This document shows positions 63,287-64,000 of a stretch of 64,000 nucleotides of DNA, piece by piece. Source of the stretch: an uncultured bacterium (GTDB taxonomy: Bacteria > Actinomycetota > Coriobacteriia > Coriobacteriales > Eggerthellaceae); contig CAJMLT010000003.1 in assembly GCA_905214325.1 (NCBI GenBank), positions 4,736 to 68,735 of the forward strand, written 5' to 3'. The notes beneath the pieces are model-generated. The model saw only the letters and a program-made list of their open reading frames with translations. It ran no database searches and had not been told where the DNA came from. The translations under genes were made by a program, and so were the position numbers. Position 1 is the stretch's first letter. Every line of letters begins with the position of its first letter.

Positions 63287-64000
63287 CTATTCGGCTTCCT
63301 GCTGACGACGCATTTCACACTCTATCTCTTCCGAAAGAGCGATCCACTCCTCTTCGTGTGCCGATAGACGCTTCTTCAGATCGGCATGCTCGGCGATGAC
63401 ATCACTCGACGCCTGCTCGTTGGTATAGAATTCCGGATCGGACAATATGGTCAATACCTCATTCAGGCGTGCGCTCTCCCGCTCGATGCAGACATCCAGT
63501 TCCTTAAGACGTTTACGCTGCTGCTTGAGAGCGCCATACGTCCGATTGCGCGCCTGGGCTTCGCGACGTTTCTGCTCTTTCGTCTTAGGCGCGCTTCCGC
63601 GCTTCGAATCCTTCTCTCCCCCGTCCGAAGAAACATCATCAACGGATCGACGATGACTTCTGAGCGTAACGGTGGTAGCGGAAGCGGTATTATCTTTGTT
63701 TCCGGAACCGGAAGCAGTCGAAACAGGAAGACCATTCCCTCCTTTGGCGGAGCCATCTTCTTGACCGCTCTTGTAAAGGTAGTATTCGTAATCACCGTCA
63801 TAGGAGGTAAGACGACCCGGTTTCACCTCGATGATCCTGTTGGCCACCGAACGAATGAGATGACGATCGTGGGTGATGAGAACGATAGTCCCCTCGAACT
63901 GCGCCAACGCCTGTTCCAGAATATCGGCACTCGCTATATCGAGATGATTCGTCGGCTCGTCGAGGCAGAGAAGAGGTCTTGGAGCAACGAGCATCTTCGC
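63287..64000 (-). CDS. ABC-F family ATPase, C-terminal part (5' end outside the window)
   Basis: Only the last 237 residues or so are in the window, beginning inside the second ATPase module with the extended Walker [21 protein letters not shown] and the H-loop [16 protein letters not shown] Ser/Gly/Lys-rich linker follows, then a C-terminal coiled coil ([20 protein letters not shown]). This tail architecture fits the Uup/YdiF branch. No transmembrane segments, so it is probably a ribosome-associated translation factor rather than a transporter. The N-terminal module cannot be seen. Confidence 0.85.
   Translation of the reverse strand, partial: AKMLVAPRPLLCLDEPTNHLDIASADILEQALAQFEGTIVLITHDRHLIRSVANRIIEVKPGRLTSYDGDYEYYLYKSGQEDGSAKGGNGLPVSTASGSGNKDNTASATTVTLRSHRRSVDDVSSDGGEKDSKRGSAPKTKEQKRREAQARNRTYGALKQQRKRLKELDVCIERESARLNEVLTILSDPEFYTNEQASSDVIAEHADLKKRLSAHEEEWIALSEEIECEMRRQQEAE

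Overview
The window looks like a chromosomal segment of a moderately GC-rich member of the Actinobacteria, most probably class Coriobacteriia. This is an inference from three things: strong AAGGAGG-type ribosome binding sites, an ABC-F/ScpAB/RluB/TyrA/AroA/Cmk/PlsC/IspH/Der gene order, and a secreted protein that combines InlB-type repeats with a DUF6273-like end. No 16S rRNA is present, so the placement is not proven. Almost every gene lies on the minus strand. Only a LysR regulator and a gamma-carbonic-anhydrase-like gene, both near 17 kb, are on the plus strand.

Layout: 1-2700 holds a large secreted surface protein that is out of frame because of a run of ten G (coding strand) in its leader; this is the strongest candidate for an undescribed phase-variable system here. 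2928-5163 carries mnmA and rpsA. 5428-8760 carries a Fur/PerR regulator with a Fur-like box over its own promoter region, then serA and serC. 8928-14262 is the branched-chain amino acid unit ilvD-ilvB-ilvN-ilvC behind a T-box-like leader with a clear intrinsic terminator. 14402-18505 is a small CoA-ester cluster (family III CoA transferase, crotonase, divergent LysR, gamma-CA/CaiE-like protein). 18471-22670 holds punA, prmC, prfA, trxB and trxA; 22783-28181 holds thrS, a membrane zinc-ribbon protein and valS; 28266-31832 holds clpX, clpP, tig and tRNA-Leu(UAG). 31961-35616 holds an exported protein of unknown function and uvrA.

35755-43664 is a competence/recombination and ribosome cluster (xerC, trmFO, dprA, comM, yraN, rnhB, rplS) next to the AzlCD branched-chain amino acid exporter. 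43767-50096 contains a dGTPase-like HD protein, an unusual RNase HI-QueD fusion with an internal ribosome binding site, a CdsZ-like zinc-ribbon protein, a NIF3 protein, a PHP phosphatase, a cysteine desulfurase and rpe. 50189-62075 is a long tight array: ogt, gpsA, plsY, der, ispH, plsC, cmk, aroA, tyrA, rluB, scpB, scpA, trpS. A site-2-protease-like M50 peptidase, trmL and the C-terminal part of an ABC-F ATPase close the window.

The segment is mainly core metabolism, translation and genome maintenance. Many junctions are ATGA-type overlaps, suggesting translational coupling. Serine and branched-chain amino acid synthesis (serA/serC, ilvDBNC) and export (azlCD) are all present, as are isoprenoid, phospholipid and aromatic amino acid steps.
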